Shown here piece by piece: positions 12,895-22,612 of a stretch of 39,658 nt of DNA; position 1 is the first letter of the stretch, and the number at the start of each line of letters is the position of its first letter. Source of the DNA: a virus; the IMG/VR virus record IMGVR_UViG_3300046003_000260, positions 1 through 39,658 of that record, one strand, 5' to 3'. A program made the position numbers and the translations under genes. Under the pieces are notes generated by a model. It saw only the letters and a program-made list of their open reading frames with translations, had not been told where the DNA came from and did no database searches.

Positions 12895-13092
12895 CTATGC
12901 TTTGCGTCCGTAATCTTTAGCGGACTTGTCTAGAGCCTTCAATGCTGGTCCTGCAAGGGATGCAATGAAGACAGAGGCGAGAGCCTTAGGGTCTGTCTGT
13001 CCTGCCATGTATAAGGCTAGGACTGAGGCTACTGCTGCTCGTAGATACGAGGTAGCCATTGCCTGAAACTTTGCTTTAGTGAGTTGATTCAT
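12895..13092 (-). CDS. Holin candidate
   Basis: A 65-residue protein with two short hydrophobic segments (about 17-31 and 40-52), separated by a polar turn (GQTDPKA), and a basic C terminus (KSAKDYGRKA). Size, topology and position directly after the endolysin (ATGA overlap at 13089-13092) fit a small actinophage holin. The protein at 13627-13821 is the competing or partner candidate. It is the last gene before the terminator. Confidence 0.6.
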   Translation of the reverse strand: MNQLTKAKFQAMATSYLRAAVASVLALYMAGQTDPKALASVFIASLAGPALKALDKSAKDYGRKA

Positions 13093-13538
13093 TTGCTCTC
13101 TTTCTTTTTAGGGTTGGGCTTTAGTGCTGCTTTTACCTTATTAAGTTTTTTAGCGTCCCCTAACCAAGGGAACCAAGGGGAAGTATTAGTTCCCGCAGTC
13201 TCCTTGATACTGACATGAAGATGAACTGGGTGAGAGTAACCATCAAAGTCACGGTCGCCCTTCATCTCTGACCAAATGCGTCCTTGGAAAATCAAGTACT
13301 TTACACGTGGGTCTTTTTGTAATTCTTTGTATGCTACCTTACAGTCAATCCCATTCTTAGGATCGTGACTTAGGTCACATGCAAACCCAGAGTTGTGGTC
13401 TGAGTTAGGGTTCTTCTTAATGTGTGCTTTAGATGGGAGCAGCCCATCCGAGGCTTTCAATCTCTTCGGATACAATGCTGTCGCTTGTCTTAGGATCGCA
13501 ATTGCAGCCGGTTGTGCAGCACGGGCTAGAGGTATCAT
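13089..13538 (-). CDS. Endolysin, M15-type peptidase
   Basis: A 149-residue protein with the zinc peptidase pattern of the M15/VanY-like group: SDHNSGFACDLSHD (zinc ligands H48 and D55) and PVHLHVS (H106/H108). These enzymes cut peptide stems of peptidoglycan. There is no signal peptide, so release by a holin is expected. The C-terminal 20 residues are Lys-rich (KPNPKKKESK), perhaps for binding the wall. Its start overlaps the stop of a 31-residue frame by four bases. Confidence 0.8.
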   Translation of the reverse strand: MIPLARAAQPAAIAILRQATALYPKRLKASDGLLPSKAHIKKNPNSDHNSGFACDLSHDPKNGIDCKVAYKELQKDPRVKYLIFQGRIWSEMKGDRDFDGYSHPVHLHVSIKETAGTNTSPWFPWLGDAKKLNKVKAALKPNPKKKESK

Positions 13539-13630
13539 TCGTAATCATCTCCATCTTCGAACCATTCTTCGCGTTGTTCTTCTGTCATTGGACGTGGGTC
13601 CCAGTTAATGTCTGGAATAATTTCTGTCAT
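13535..13630 (-). CDS. Tiny acidic protein in lysis cassette
   Basis: A 31-residue acidic reading frame (many Glu and Asp; MTEEQREEWFEDGDDYE at its end). It overlaps its neighbours on both sides by ATGA (13627-13630 and 13535-13538), which is hard to explain unless it is translated. It lies between the membrane protein and the endolysin, so an antiholin or lysis-timing role is possible but unproven. Confidence 0.5.
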   Translation of the reverse strand: MTEIIPDINWDPRPMTEEQREEWFEDGDDYE

Positions 13631-13821
13631 TTATCCACCAACAATCTGTAGATTTCATCTACTCGTAGTTCTAACCGATTGACTTGATCTTTTACTGACG
13701 AACCACCATTGGGTCTAAGTTCATTAAGGTAATGTTTTACCATCCACTTAATCATAAGAGCAAAAGTACCTACTAAAGTAGAGATACTAATTGCAAGGGC
13801 AGCCCAATCAGCAGGAGTCAT
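13627..13821 (-). CDS. Single-span membrane protein with coiled coil, holin-like
   Basis: A 64-residue protein. One membrane helix at about 7-27 (AALAISISTLVGTFALMIKW) is followed by a basic turn and a C-terminal coiled coil (VNRLELRVDEIYRLL). Proteins of this layout are frequent beside actinophage endolysins and are suggested holins or holin partners. It starts in a TAATG overlap with the tail protein and leads into the lysis genes. Confidence 0.65.
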   Translation of the reverse strand: MTPADWAALAISISTLVGTFALMIKWMVKHYLNELRPNGGSSVKDQVNRLELRVDEIYRLLVDK

Positions 13822-15824
13822 TATACAGTCCTTATAGTGATAGTGATAACGCCACCGAAACCATCAAAGCGCTTGTCAGGTGGAGTCATGCGTTGGAAGT
13901 TAGTGTTTTCGATTACTGCTTGTTGAGATTCACCAGTTGTTATATCTTGCCAAGTGATTACATCTCCTGTTTTTTCTATCTCTTCTAATAATTTAATTCG
14001 ATCGAATGCTCTACCTTCATAGCCCACTACTGTATTATATCTATCTGTTTCAACATCGAAGCAATAGACAGGGAATTGTATCTGTCGTTGACGAGGTGTA
14101 GCGATAGTAGCCTTGGCTTGGTAGCCCTTAAAGACTGGACCTTGTGAGGTTGTAGTACCATCACGGTATAGGATAAACTTATAGGCTACATACTCTTGAG
14201 CAGTAGCAGGTGTTGATGTGGTAATCTCAGGTGAACCAATAGAAACATCATAAGAAATGTGGTCATATTCAATTCCATTTTTATCTACTGTTTCTAGTGT
14301 CATTGAGCCGTAGGTAAAATCACCACGACCAAGCAGACGCTTGAAGTTCTTAGGTTCTAATGTACCATAGCGGATGTTACCAGTAGTAAGATAGCCAGAG
14401 GTACGTAAAGTTGTAGCATCTTCTACATATATGGCACCATTAGATGATGAGCCATAAGCAGTAGCAAACATAAGTCGATCAGTTGTTGTTGGGTCAGTGT
14501 TACCATCAAAGCAAACGGCAGTTGTAACGTGACCAGTAACTCCATCATAGTAAACATCATTAGCATAAGCAAAACGTAGTGGTTCTACTTCGGCACTTAG
14601 GTCAATGCGTGTTAACCCTGGCGCACCAGCAACAGATGTTGTTGCCCAAACATAATGGTCGCGGGCAGCAAAGTCGTAGACAGGCTGAGTCGTTTCCACA
14701 ATAAGTGGACCGTAACTAATAGAACCATCTTGGTCAGATACGGCAGCAACACGGATACCCTTATTAGTACCAATCATCATGTAACCAAGGTAGTAATAAA
14801 TTTTATGGACTATCTCACCTACTGGTAATTCTGCTGCTACAATTGCAGAAGTTAAAGTAGGCATTACACCTGATGTATTAAGCGTAAACTTTTGAATAGT
14901 TGATTGGCTACCATTGTAACCAGAAACATAAATTGCTGGACCTGATGCAGCAACAGATGTATATACGTGAGTTGAAGTTGGGTGTGTGTATACAGTCGTT
15001 GGCATTGCTGTTGCTGATGTAGCAAATTCATATACTTTATTATCAGCGCATAAAATAATTCTATCTTTTACATACTCCATAGTAGCGTTTGATATTGTGC
15101 CAATTTCATCAAACATCTTGGTATCAGCATCAGAAGATGTTAGGGTTAATGCTTTTTTGTATACAGTTTTTTTGGTTGAAGTATTAGTAATCCAGTAAGC
15201 GAAAGTTCCATCATCGCAGATAGCGTATACAGGAGAATCAGTACCACTATTGTAATCAATGAAGTGAACTGGGTTGCTTGGGTCTGTTACTTTAATCTTA
15301 TCAACATCATACTCATCAAGCAGTAACGCACCAGTAAATGTGCTCCACTTGATTGAGCGTAGATGTTGCTGTGTTACACCATTAGAAGCAATAGGGCCTG
15401 TAGTTGCATGTCCTGCTGTGCATGATTTAAGTAGAGTTACTTGCCCCTTAGTCCAAACATTAAGACCTCTGCTATCAGCAAAACGATAGTGTCCATTCTC
15501 ATCTGTAGTTGCCGGGTCATAGAACTTAATACCTGAACCAGAGTGGAATGACATCTGACTACGAATCCACCAGCCAGTTAGAGATTGCTCTCCTGGCTCA
15601 TTACCGTTATCAAATTGGTCTTTGCGGAATGGTGCAGTTTGACGGGTGTATGGACGACCATCACCAATAGCATAGATAAAAGGCATACCACCAATTGCTA
15701 CATCATAGGCAATAGAAGTATTCTGCCATACAGCAGAGGAAGATACTATGCCTACGTCTACAGCAATAGAACGACCTAAACCACCGGAGTCTCCACGACC
15801 ATCTGTAATATCACGACCTGCCAC
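13821..15824 (-). CDS. Tail/virion protein, beta-propeller-like
   Basis: A 667-residue protein rich in beta strands. The central part (about 190-450) has recurring strand-turn units such as YAICDDGTFAYW, DRIILCADNKVYEF and GPAIYVSGYN, as in propeller domains. It starts with GTG, preceded by AAGGAG five bases away. The position between fibre genes and the lysis cassette fits a distal tail or receptor-contact protein. No named family recognised. Confidence 0.65.
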   Translation of the reverse strand: MAGRDITDGRGDSGGLGRSIAVDVGIVSSSAVWQNTSIAYDVAIGGMPFIYAIGDGRPYTRQTAPFRKDQFDNGNEPGEQSLTGWWIRSQMSFHSGSGIKFYDPATTDENGHYRFADSRGLNVWTKGQVTLLKSCTAGHATTGPIASNGVTQQHLRSIKWSTFTGALLLDEYDVDKIKVTDPSNPVHFIDYNSGTDSPVYAICDDGTFAYWITNTSTKKTVYKKALTLTSSDADTKMFDEIGTISNATMEYVKDRIILCADNKVYEFATSATAMPTTVYTHPTSTHVYTSVAASGPAIYVSGYNGSQSTIQKFTLNTSGVMPTLTSAIVAAELPVGEIVHKIYYYLGYMMIGTNKGIRVAAVSDQDGSISYGPLIVETTQPVYDFAARDHYVWATTSVAGAPGLTRIDLSAEVEPLRFAYANDVYYDGVTGHVTTAVCFDGNTDPTTTDRLMFATAYGSSSNGAIYVEDATTLRTSGYLTTGNIRYGTLEPKNFKRLLGRGDFTYGSMTLETVDKNGIEYDHISYDVSIGSPEITTSTPATAQEYVAYKFILYRDGTTTSQGPVFKGYQAKATIATPRQRQIQFPVYCFDVETDRYNTVVGYEGRAFDRIKLLEEIEKTGDVITWQDITTGESQQAVIENTNFQRMTPPDKRFDGFGGVITITIRTV

Positions 15825-15921
15825 GTTGCTCCTTTGGTTTCATCTGCTCATCTAATGGGTCAGACCTATCCTCCCAAGAAGGGAGGTAGTCATCTGTACA
15901 ACTGCCTGTTAGTAAAGACAT
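15811..15921 (-). CDS. Possible tiny protein between tail genes
   Basis: A 36-residue frame starting three bases after the upstream stop and overlapping the next start by 14 bases. It fills what would otherwise be a gap, and carries the ribosome site of the next gene. A 6-bp hairpin (CCTCCC/GGGAGG, 15870-15886) lies inside it. The support is contextual only, so the gap may instead be a regulatory leader. Confidence 0.4.
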   Translation of the reverse strand: MSLLTGSCTDDYLPSWEDRSDPLDEQMKPKEQRGRS

Positions 15922-15923
15922 TA

Positions 15924-16430
15924 CTATTTATTTTCCAACTCGTTTGCTTTAGTAATCATGCCAGACATCAACATAGAAGAAAGATTACCTACGCTTATTC
16001 CATCTCTTGCTTGCACCACATCTAATTCTGCTTGTTTTGTAAGTCTAAGGTTCCAATAATTTTCTTGGTCGGCTTCAACATCTTCGTATGAATAGTCCGG
16101 ATATTTTGCAAACAATTCTTCTAACGCTTTTAATTCATACTTAGTTGATTCTAAAATAACTTGTGAGTAATGAAATCCAAGTTCTTTTTTGTCTGCTTCG
16201 ATTGCATCTATTTCATCGCCAGTAGCACGTAATCTTTTAATTTCAATAGTTGTTTTTTGTAAATCTAATTCAGCAAGTTTAATTTTATATGTAAGGTCTG
16301 CACCTTCAATTAAAATTTGTTGATATTGCATTTGTGGAGTATCATGCTGATTGATAACAAAGTTTTGCATTTGAAATCTAGAACGTGATGGAATAATTTG
16401 TTTGCTTGCTCTTTTTGCTAAGTCACTCAT
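15924..16430 (-). CDS. Coiled-coil tail-region protein
   Basis: A 168-residue helical protein. Residues 45-85 form a long charged coiled coil (KIKLAELDLQKTTIEIKRL), and a second helix covers 90-110. The N terminus is basic. It overlaps the propeller gene upstream by ATGA. It could be a fibre assembly or trimerisation factor for its neighbours, but no homology is recognised. Confidence 0.6.
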   Translation of the reverse strand: MSDLAKRASKQIIPSRSRFQMQNFVINQHDTPQMQYQQILIEGADLTYKIKLAELDLQKTTIEIKRLRATGDEIDAIEADKKELGFHYSQVILESTKYELKALEELFAKYPDYSYEDVEADQENYWNLRLTKQAELDVVQARDGISVGNLSSMLMSGMITKANELENK

Positions 16431-17335
16431 CTTGAATAAAATCCTGCCATAAAAGAAACAAAGGAAAACATACTTGGACCGCCACTTACTACTTCTGTTG
16501 CATATGTTAATTTTTGAAGGGACGTTGCAGGAAATGGCGCACCGCCAAAGATCCCGTGACTTTGCGTACTACCACCACCCAACCGATCACCATAAGACCC
16601 GCCTATAGTAGCAGAAATAACGCTCATTGTGTCTGTTGAAAAAACACACTTTTCAATTTGAAATGATTGCCCACCGGAAGTGCTTCCCCCTAAAAAATAC
16701 CCTGAACTTGATGAATTTATTGATTGCGAACTGCCGTTAGATTTGGCGGCAGATAATCCAGTGCCAAGTGTTGAGCGTGCATCAGTAGAAAATAAAAATT
16801 TGTCAATTGTTGTAACACGACCACCACTAGTAGAACCACCTGCAACATACCCGTTTGTTGAAGATTCAAAACCTGATGACGAACTTCTAGCGCTACTTAA
16901 TCCAGTTGCAAGTGATGTACGCGTATCGGCAGAAAAAAGCAATTTATTGACAGTAGTAACGCTGGAGTTTGCTACAACAATATATCCATCAGTTGTTGAT
17001 GAAAATGCACCACCACCACCAATTGCTACTGAGAGCGTAGTGCCGAGCGTTGTTCTTGTATCATTTGAAAATAAAAACTTTTCAATTACTGATTGATCTC
17101 CCCCTGCAGAACCACCGCCACAAGTGTATCCATTTGTTAAAGATGAAACACCTGAAACATTGTATCTTGCTGACGATAAAGTCGCAGCCAAATTGGAAAT
17201 AGCATCATTATTGGATTGTATTTTTTGCACAACATTTGTTCTTGCTGAAGTGTTGTCATCCAATCCGCCCGCTAAATACACAAAAGTAATTTTTACTCTA
17301 AACGCTGAGGCAACAATCCCAAGAATTGGACTCAC
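16427..17335 (-). CDS. Kelch-like repeat fibre protein, receptor-binding candidate
   Basis: A 302-residue protein with about five or six repeats of 45-50 residues. Each repeat runs GY-x2-GG-x2-SGG, I-x-KF-x-FS-x-DTR, L-x3-LS-x-A, then an S-rich stretch ending in SSTNGY. This pattern folds as blades of a kelch-type propeller. Repeats differ at loops, as expected in a binding surface. The start is GTG at 17335 in a GTGA overlap with the previous stop; a TTG at 17359 would add eight residues. It lies among fibre genes. Confidence 0.7.
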   Translation of the reverse strand: MSPILGIVASAFRVKITFVYLAGGLDDNTSARTNVVQKIQSNNDAISNLAATLSSARYNVSGVSSLTNGYTCGGGSAGGDQSVIEKFLFSNDTRTTLGTTLSVAIGGGGAFSSTTDGYIVVANSSVTTVNKLLFSADTRTSLATGLSSARSSSSGFESSTNGYVAGGSTSGGRVTTIDKFLFSTDARSTLGTGLSAAKSNGSSQSINSSSSGYFLGGSTSGGQSFQIEKCVFSTDTMSVISATIGGSYGDRLGGGSTQSHGIFGGAPFPATSLQKLTYATEVVSGGPSMFSFVSFMAGFYSR

Positions 17336-17904
17336 GCTAAATCGCCTATTACTAACCAACTATTTGCAGCAATTTTTTTACAAGTGGCTGCGCTATTAGC
17401 AACACGAAGTTTAGGAGTAGCACTTGTTGCACCAGTTGAAATAACTGTAGTTGTACCGGGAGTAACTGCACCTATTGTAGGTTGCCCTGCTCCAGTAATC
17501 CAGAACACATTTATTTCAGTACCTACTGCAAAGTTAAATGTTGCATCAGTTGGAATGTTAAACTGTACGCTTGAAGCATTATTCATTGAGAACAATTGAC
17601 CTTCATCACCAGATGCAAATGTATAAGCAGCAGTCTTGGCTGTGTAGGTAGAAGCAATCTTAGGAGATGTAATGACTGCACCAGTAGGAATAGTTACTGT
17701 ACCTGTAAAAGTAGGTGATGCCAATGTTGCTTTAAGATTATCATTTGCTATAGTGGCATAAGTAGAAGCAGCAGTAGCAGTTGCTAACTTAGTATCTATC
17801 TGTGTCTGGATAGCAGAGGTAACACCATCTAGGTAACCTAACTCTGCTGAAGAAACAGTAGACGGTGCAGGTATTCCACTTGCTATATCTCTTGACTTAG
17901 TCAT
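17332..17904 (-). CDS. Tail fibre protein
   Basis: A 190-residue Thr/Ala-rich protein. The N-terminal piece ELGYLDGVTSAIQTQIDTKL and the motif SPTFTGTV are recurrent in phage tail fibre and baseplate-like proteins of aquatic phages. The C-terminal half looks like a beta-sandwich or trimer tip (FNFAVGTEINVFWI). It overlaps the upstream gene by eight bases. Probably a short fibre or an adaptor for the kelch protein that follows. Confidence 0.7.
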   Translation of the reverse strand: MTKSRDIASGIPAPSTVSSAELGYLDGVTSAIQTQIDTKLATATAASTYATIANDNLKATLASPTFTGTVTIPTGAVITSPKIASTYTAKTAAYTFASGDEGQLFSMNNASSVQFNIPTDATFNFAVGTEINVFWITGAGQPTIGAVTPGTTTVISTGATSATPKLRVANSAATCKKIAANSWLVIGDLA

Positions 17905-18244
17905 TGACTACCTCTTTCCAATTAAGGTCATCCTCTGACCAAGTGTAGAACTTATCATCTGTTGGTCTAGCAACTGGTGCTTGCCAATCAAAGTTACTAT
18001 CTAGCGACCAAGATGCAAAAGGTTGTGGGGCTACAAATACATCTGCTTCAGCATTGTATGAATAACCTACTCCGCAATACTGTTTGCGTATATTGCCATT
18101 GTAACTGGTACGCTTACAGACTTGACCTCTAAAATTACCGTACCAAGTTTCTGTATCTAAACCTTCAATAAGTTCGGTTTCATCTATGCCTGTAATAACA
18201 TCAATAACTATATTGTTTGAATCTAAGAATGCGTAATGTGCCAT
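17897..18244 (-). CDS. Conserved aquatic-phage tail-associated protein
   Basis: A 115-residue protein with the segments AHYAFLDSNNIVIDVI, WYGNFRGQVCKRTSYNGN and IRKQYCGVGYSYN. Proteins of this type are widespread in marine cyanophages and other aquatic phages, usually next to tail fibre genes, and have no assigned function. Two Cys (in CKRTSYN and YCGVGY) could pair. Starts in a TAATG overlap. Confidence 0.7.
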   Translation of the reverse strand: MAHYAFLDSNNIVIDVITGIDETELIEGLDTETWYGNFRGQVCKRTSYNGNIRKQYCGVGYSYNAEADVFVAPQPFASWSLDSNFDWQAPVARPTDDKFYTWSEDDLNWKEVVND

Positions 18245-19179
18245 TAGAAAGTCACCGTACCTGTTCCTGCCGTAAATGTATAAACTCTATAACCGGGTCT
18301 TGATGTTGTACTTACGGAATAAGTAAGTCCAGAAAATCCACTTAATGCTGCAAAGGCATCAGGATATGCAATAATAACAACTCCAGAACCACCTTGATAG
18401 CCGGAAGAATAAGAACCTCCACCACCACCTGAACCCGTATTCACCGTACCCGCAGAACCCGCAGTTTGTGTGCTAGGAAAACCTTTTTCACCATTACCGC
18501 CACCGCCAGCACCGCCAGTACCAGCCAAGTTTGCGCCTGACTGTCCACTAGCACCACCACCGCCTGCGCGGGTTGTTGCAGTTCCGGTAATGCTAGATGA
18601 AGCACCATCACCACCATTACCACCAATACTATTACCACCAGAATCATAACCATCTTGACCTACTGCACTGGCGCCGCCACCACCGCCACCCATTCCATTA
18701 CCAGAAACAGGTTTTTTACCACCAGCAAAACCTTCTACTGGTGTAAAACCACCAGAGTTTCCTGCACCAAAGGCTGGACTTGTAGACGTATCTCCTTGAC
18801 CACCACCACCTGAACCGCCATCACCTGGAGTAAGTGGTGACCCTAACCGTTGCCCACCTTTACCACCACCAGATGAAGTTATAGTAGAAAATACTGAGTT
18901 AGTACCGTTAGTTGCGGGACTACCTGTAGCGCCACCGGTTCCAACAGTTACCGTATAGGCAACTCCAGTTGTTAATCCTGCTAAACCAGTTCCAGTTCTA
19001 TAACCGCCTGCACCACCGCCACCGCCCATACCAGTACCGCCACCGCCACCACCGCCAATAACAAGGTATTCAGTTGCGGTAGCAATTGTAGGTAATGCAA
19101 CAAATTGATTACCAAAAAAATTTGATACTAAATTGGTAGATGTATTACTTAATCTAGTGCGTTGTCCGTATCTTGACAT
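18244..19179 (-). CDS. Glycine-rich adhesin-like tail protein
   Basis: A 311-residue protein dominated by glycine clusters (GGGGGGG, GMGGGGGAGGY, GGSGGGGQG). The pattern resembles Gly-rich tail-tip adhesins of T4-like and cyanophages, where polyglycine helices form a binding bundle. It opens with EYLVIGGGGG and ends in a beta stretch (GSGVVIIAYP). It may bind host surface polymers. DNA here is rich in ACC/GCC triplets on the plus strand, which makes spurious frames common. Confidence 0.75.
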   Translation of the reverse strand: MSRYGQRTRLSNTSTNLVSNFFGNQFVALPTIATATEYLVIGGGGGGGTGMGGGGGAGGYRTGTGLAGLTTGVAYTVTVGTGGATGSPATNGTNSVFSTITSSGGGKGGQRLGSPLTPGDGGSGGGGQGDTSTSPAFGAGNSGGFTPVEGFAGGKKPVSGNGMGGGGGGASAVGQDGYDSGGNSIGGNGGDGASSSITGTATTRAGGGGASGQSGANLAGTGGAGGGGNGEKGFPSTQTAGSAGTVNTGSGGGGGSYSSGYQGGSGVVIIAYPDAFAALSGFSGLTYSVSTTSRPGYRVYTFTAGTGTVTF

Positions 19180-19532
19180 TATGCAATCCGATTCACATAG
19201 CCTGTAAGGGTAATAACGTTAGCAGTTCCAGCAAATGCTTTAATTACTAATGAGTTTTGAAGTAAAAGTCCGGGTGATACAAGGACAAGTCCGGTGCCTT
19301 CGGCACCAATATTAATTTCAATGTTACCATCAGGAGCAGTAGCCTCGCCCCATTCAAGGGTAAGTTTAACTGCTACTGAAGATGAGTTATGTGCATATAG
19401 CCACACCTCATCGAGGGATGCAGTACCGCTTACTGCTGTGTGAATAGTGGTTCCTGCCGTAGCAGTAGCAGCGACTTTAATAGCCTTGCCATTTGTTGAA
19501 CCGCTAAGGAGTTGTTTAGAGAAAGTAGCCAT
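19179..19532 (-). CDS. Small beta-sandwich tail protein
   Basis: A 117-residue protein predicted all-beta (AGTTIHTAV, VKLTLEWGE, SLVIKAFAGTANVITLTGYV). It is similar in composition to small fibre-associated or decoration proteins next to fibres in aquatic phages. AAGG precedes the ATG; the stop overlaps the next start (TAATG). Function unknown. Confidence 0.6.
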   Translation of the reverse strand: MATFSKQLLSGSTNGKAIKVAATATAGTTIHTAVSGTASLDEVWLYAHNSSSVAVKLTLEWGEATAPDGNIEINIGAEGTGLVLVSPGLLLQNSLVIKAFAGTANVITLTGYVNRIA

Positions 19533-19542
19533 TATATTTTCC

Positions 19543-21687
19543 TTATCCGAATATCTGGGAGGCTAGAATTGGTTGGTCATCGTCTGCTGTTGGAATTGTT
19601 ACTGTACCCCACGACTCACTTGTTCCGTTTGTCGTAAGGAATTTTCCTGAGTTGCTTGCTTGTGAAGGTAGTGTGTACTGAGATACTGCAGACCAAGCGA
19701 GTCCTGTACCTGCTGTTGAGTCTGCTTTTAGATAGTAGCCGTCAGTTCCAACACCAAGTCTACCTACTGTGTCAGCAGCAGTACCTACAACTAAGTCACC
19801 CTTAGCATCTACAATAGATTGAGGGATGTCAGTTACTACGCTAAGTGCAGTAAAGGTAATAATTTCTAATACATCAGATGCAGCCAAGGCTGCTAATGCA
19901 GTAATGCTTGTGCCGTTAGTCGCTGTGTAGTCTTGTCCTCTAACAAGCAAGACACCGTTAAGGTATACTTGTTCTTTACCAGCAATATATGCAAGTGTTT
20001 GGCTAGAATCATCAGCACCAGACTTAGAAGTTTCTCCACCTGTTGCAGTAAAGCGATAGCGATAAATTTCTGCAGATGAAGATATAGAACCCCAAGCAGA
20101 ACCAGTCCAAGCGTACATAGTAGCACCGGGAGTGTTCCAATAGATAGCACCAGTGATAAGCGCATTACCATCATTGTCTAGTGTTGGGGCAGATGTTTTA
20201 GCACCTAGGTATCTATCATCAAAGTTATCATAGGTTGTAGCAGCAGCCGCAGCAGAGGCTGCAGCAGCAGTGGCAGAACCAGCCACACCATCTACATAGA
20301 GTTTAGTAGCAGCGTGTAGGTCTACTGTAGGGGCACCAGACAGGGTAAGAGCACCAGTCATAGTGCTACCAGCCTTTAATACCATAGCATCAAAGACTGT
20401 ACCACCGGCTTGGATTGCAGTTGCAATCTCACCTAGGGTATCTAACGTTCCGGGTGCAGAGTTAACAAGGTTTGCTACAGCAGTATCTACATAAGCAGTT
20501 GTTGCAGCATCTGTAGTGTTAGCAGTAGGTGTACCTAATCCTGTAATCTTCTGTGCGTTAAGAGCAACAGAGGCAGTAGGTGCAGCCATCTGGTCTAGTC
20601 GGCTAGTGCGTACTTGTGTATCAAAGTCAGATACAGTAGCAGCAAGTTGTGTACCAGTATGGTTAGCCCGTGCAAACGGGTCAGCAGTTAACTTGGCTGC
20701 AGTAATAGTTCCATCTGCAATGTCGCCAGCAACAATAGTTCCATTGACAATATCAGCAGAAGTGATAGAAGAGTTGAGCGATAGTTTGCCGTAGGTAATA
20801 CCAGCAGCAGCATTAACATCAGCATTTACAATAGCGCCAGTACCAATAACAGTTGTAAGGCTTACGTTGCCAGTACCATCAAAGGTTACTCCGCTTGCTT
20901 CCACATCTCCAGTTAATTGGAATGTACGAGCAGTTGCAAGAGCAGTTGCTGTAGCAGCATTGCCAGTAGTAGAACCAGATGTTCCACTTACGTTACCAGT
21001 CACATTGCCAGTTACATCACCAGTAATATTACCAGTAAATGTACCAGCAATAGCACCAGTGCCAGTGATGGTAGGAGATGCAATAGTTGGGCTAGTGCCA
21101 AATACTAAAGCACCTGAGCCTGTTTCTCCAGTAACTGCAGCGGCTAAGTTAGCGGTAGTAGGAGTAGCAAGAAATGTGGCTACGCCTGTACCTAAACCAG
21201 CCAAGTTGGCAGTAGGAAATCCAGTTGTATTAGTAAGTGTACCAGAAGCAGGAGTACCTAATACTGGTGTGGTTAATGTAGGGCTAGTTAAAGTCTTGTT
21301 AGTAAGAGTCTGGGTGTTTGTGGTACCCACTACAGCACCAGTTGCACCGTGTCCGGTAGTTGCTTCAACATGCTCGTTGGCTTCACGGAAATCACGACCT
21401 GTTGCCATATGGCGAACAACGGCTCCGGCACTGTGTGCCTGTCCTACGCCTGATGTCTCGACACCACGTGTAATTGTAAAGGTGTTAGTACTTACCGCAG
21501 TAACATCTACAATTTCTTCAAGGGCTGTGTCTGGATCAATCACTACTGTGAATGTCTGACCGGCTGATACTGTTGCACCACCCAGTACGCCAGTGCCTGA
21601 TACTACCGTACAAGTAGTGGCAACATCAGTTAGAGATGCGGCTAGTGTGGTCTGTTGGGAACGGGACGAATATTTGCGTGTTGTCAT
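19543..21687 (-). CDS. Long tail fibre protein
   Basis: A 714-residue Thr/Ala/Gly-rich fibre. The N-terminal domain (1-110) includes [17 protein letters not shown] and may attach to the tail. Residues 120-260 carry repeats such as [15 protein letters not shown] and GNVTGNVSG. The middle has [17 protein letters not shown], a phage fibre motif, and an Ala-rich coiled coil. The C terminus (600-714) is a compact domain. Similar fibres occur in cyanophages and pelagiphages. Confidence 0.8.
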   Translation of the reverse strand: MTTRKYSSRSQQTTLAASLTDVATTCTVVSGTGVLGGATVSAGQTFTVVIDPDTALEEIVDVTAVSTNTFTITRGVETSGVGQAHSAGAVVRHMATGRDFREANEHVEATTGHGATGAVVGTTNTQTLTNKTLTSPTLTTPVLGTPASGTLTNTTGFPTANLAGLGTGVATFLATPTTANLAAAVTGETGSGALVFGTSPTIASPTITGTGAIAGTFTGNITGDVTGNVTGNVSGTSGSTTGNAATATALATARTFQLTGDVEASGVTFDGTGNVSLTTVIGTGAIVNADVNAAAGITYGKLSLNSSITSADIVNGTIVAGDIADGTITAAKLTADPFARANHTGTQLAATVSDFDTQVRTSRLDQMAAPTASVALNAQKITGLGTPTANTTDAATTAYVDTAVANLVNSAPGTLDTLGEIATAIQAGGTVFDAMVLKAGSTMTGALTLSGAPTVDLHAATKLYVDGVAGSATAAAASAAAAATTYDNFDDRYLGAKTSAPTLDNDGNALITGAIYWNTPGATMYAWTGSAWGSISSSAEIYRYRFTATGGETSKSGADDSSQTLAYIAGKEQVYLNGVLLVRGQDYTATNGTSITALAALAASDVLEIITFTALSVVTDIPQSIVDAKGDLVVGTAADTVGRLGVGTDGYYLKADSTAGTGLAWSAVSQYTLPSQASNSGKFLTTNGTSESWGTVTIPTADDDQPILASQIFG

Positions 21688-21694
21688 TTCTTAC

Positions 21695-22612
21695 CTATCG
21701 GCTGTAGTGGACGCGGACGGGATACTGTTGTTGCTGTGCTGATACTTCTTCACTTAGACGTTGAGTATAGAGTGCGTAGATTTGCTTGGTAGCACTTTGA
21801 GATGCACCAAATGGGCGTTTACTATCTGTCTCATCAGCCTGTGGGCTGACCATTGCTGCACGTGCTGGGTCTAGGAATGTTAGAAGTCTGTAAGTTGCAC
21901 CCAAAATTACCACGTCCTTGCAGGACTCTGGTAGTCCAGTCTTAGTTGTAAATTCATCTGCTGTTGTATCAAAGACTGTAGGTGCAGTTGCGTAGACAAC
22001 TTTGACAGTACGACCTGGAGTAATATAATCTCCAATAGTAATTGTTTGAGGGCTAGCGCCAAATGCTGTAGCATTGGCTGCTGGGTCCCAACTCCAACGA
22101 CGTACTGGAAGCCATTCTTTAGATGGTCCAACTTCTTGCCATGATACTGAAAGAATGTTTTGAATGTTGAGTGAGTTAAAAGCGTAGGTTGTGATTGCAC
22201 TATTAAAAGTAAAGGTTGTACTCTTGACTGCAAACATAGATGAACCCATAGCATTGAGGGTATCATTGATAGAACGCTTTACAACTTGACGTGGGAAGGT
22301 AGGGGAGATAGTCACCTTAGTATCTAGCGCATGTGTTGCTGCTGTAGTACCTAAATAGCCACGTCCGTAAGGAGCGGCAGTTGCTGTATTAGAGATACGG
22401 TCATATGAATCTATCCATAATAGTTCATCATCAATCTCAATAATTCCTTTACCAACATTGTCGGTGGAACCAAGAGATACAATTAATGGACTAGCACTAG
22501 TAGATGTAGTTGTAGTAATAGCAGTCTTAAGATAGGTTGAGCGGTCTTGTTGGTAAGTATAACCAGCAAGATTGATAAGTACTTCATCAATCATATTACT
22601 AAAGGTTGTCAT
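21695..22612 (-). CDS. Head-tail connector/tail tube A-like protein
   Basis: A 305-residue protein. The N terminus has helices (FSNMIDEVLINLAGY) and the rest is mostly beta, with VKRSINDTLNAMG and CKDVVILGATYRLL. The layout resembles podoviral gatekeeper or tail-tubular-A type adaptors that sit under the portal, and the gene stands at the head-to-tail gene border. Homology is not certain. It starts in an ATGA overlap. Confidence 0.55.
   Translation of the reverse strand: MTTFSNMIDEVLINLAGYTYQQDRSTYLKTAITTTTSTSASPLIVSLGSTDNVGKGIIEIDDELLWIDSYDRISNTATAAPYGRGYLGTTAATHALDTKVTISPTFPRQVVKRSINDTLNAMGSSMFAVKSTTFTFNSAITTYAFNSLNIQNILSVSWQEVGPSKEWLPVRRWSWDPAANATAFGASPQTITIGDYITPGRTVKVVYATAPTVFDTTADEFTTKTGLPESCKDVVILGATYRLLTFLDPARAAMVSPQADETDSKRPFGASQSATKQIYALYTQRLSEEVSAQQQQYPVRVHYSR

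Noticed and set aside
20867-21559. 230-residue plus-strand frame rich in Val, Pro and Ala
   Set aside because: It is the mirror of the Thr/Gly/Ala-rich tail fibre repeats on the minus strand; composition and lack of any ribosome site mark it as a shadow.
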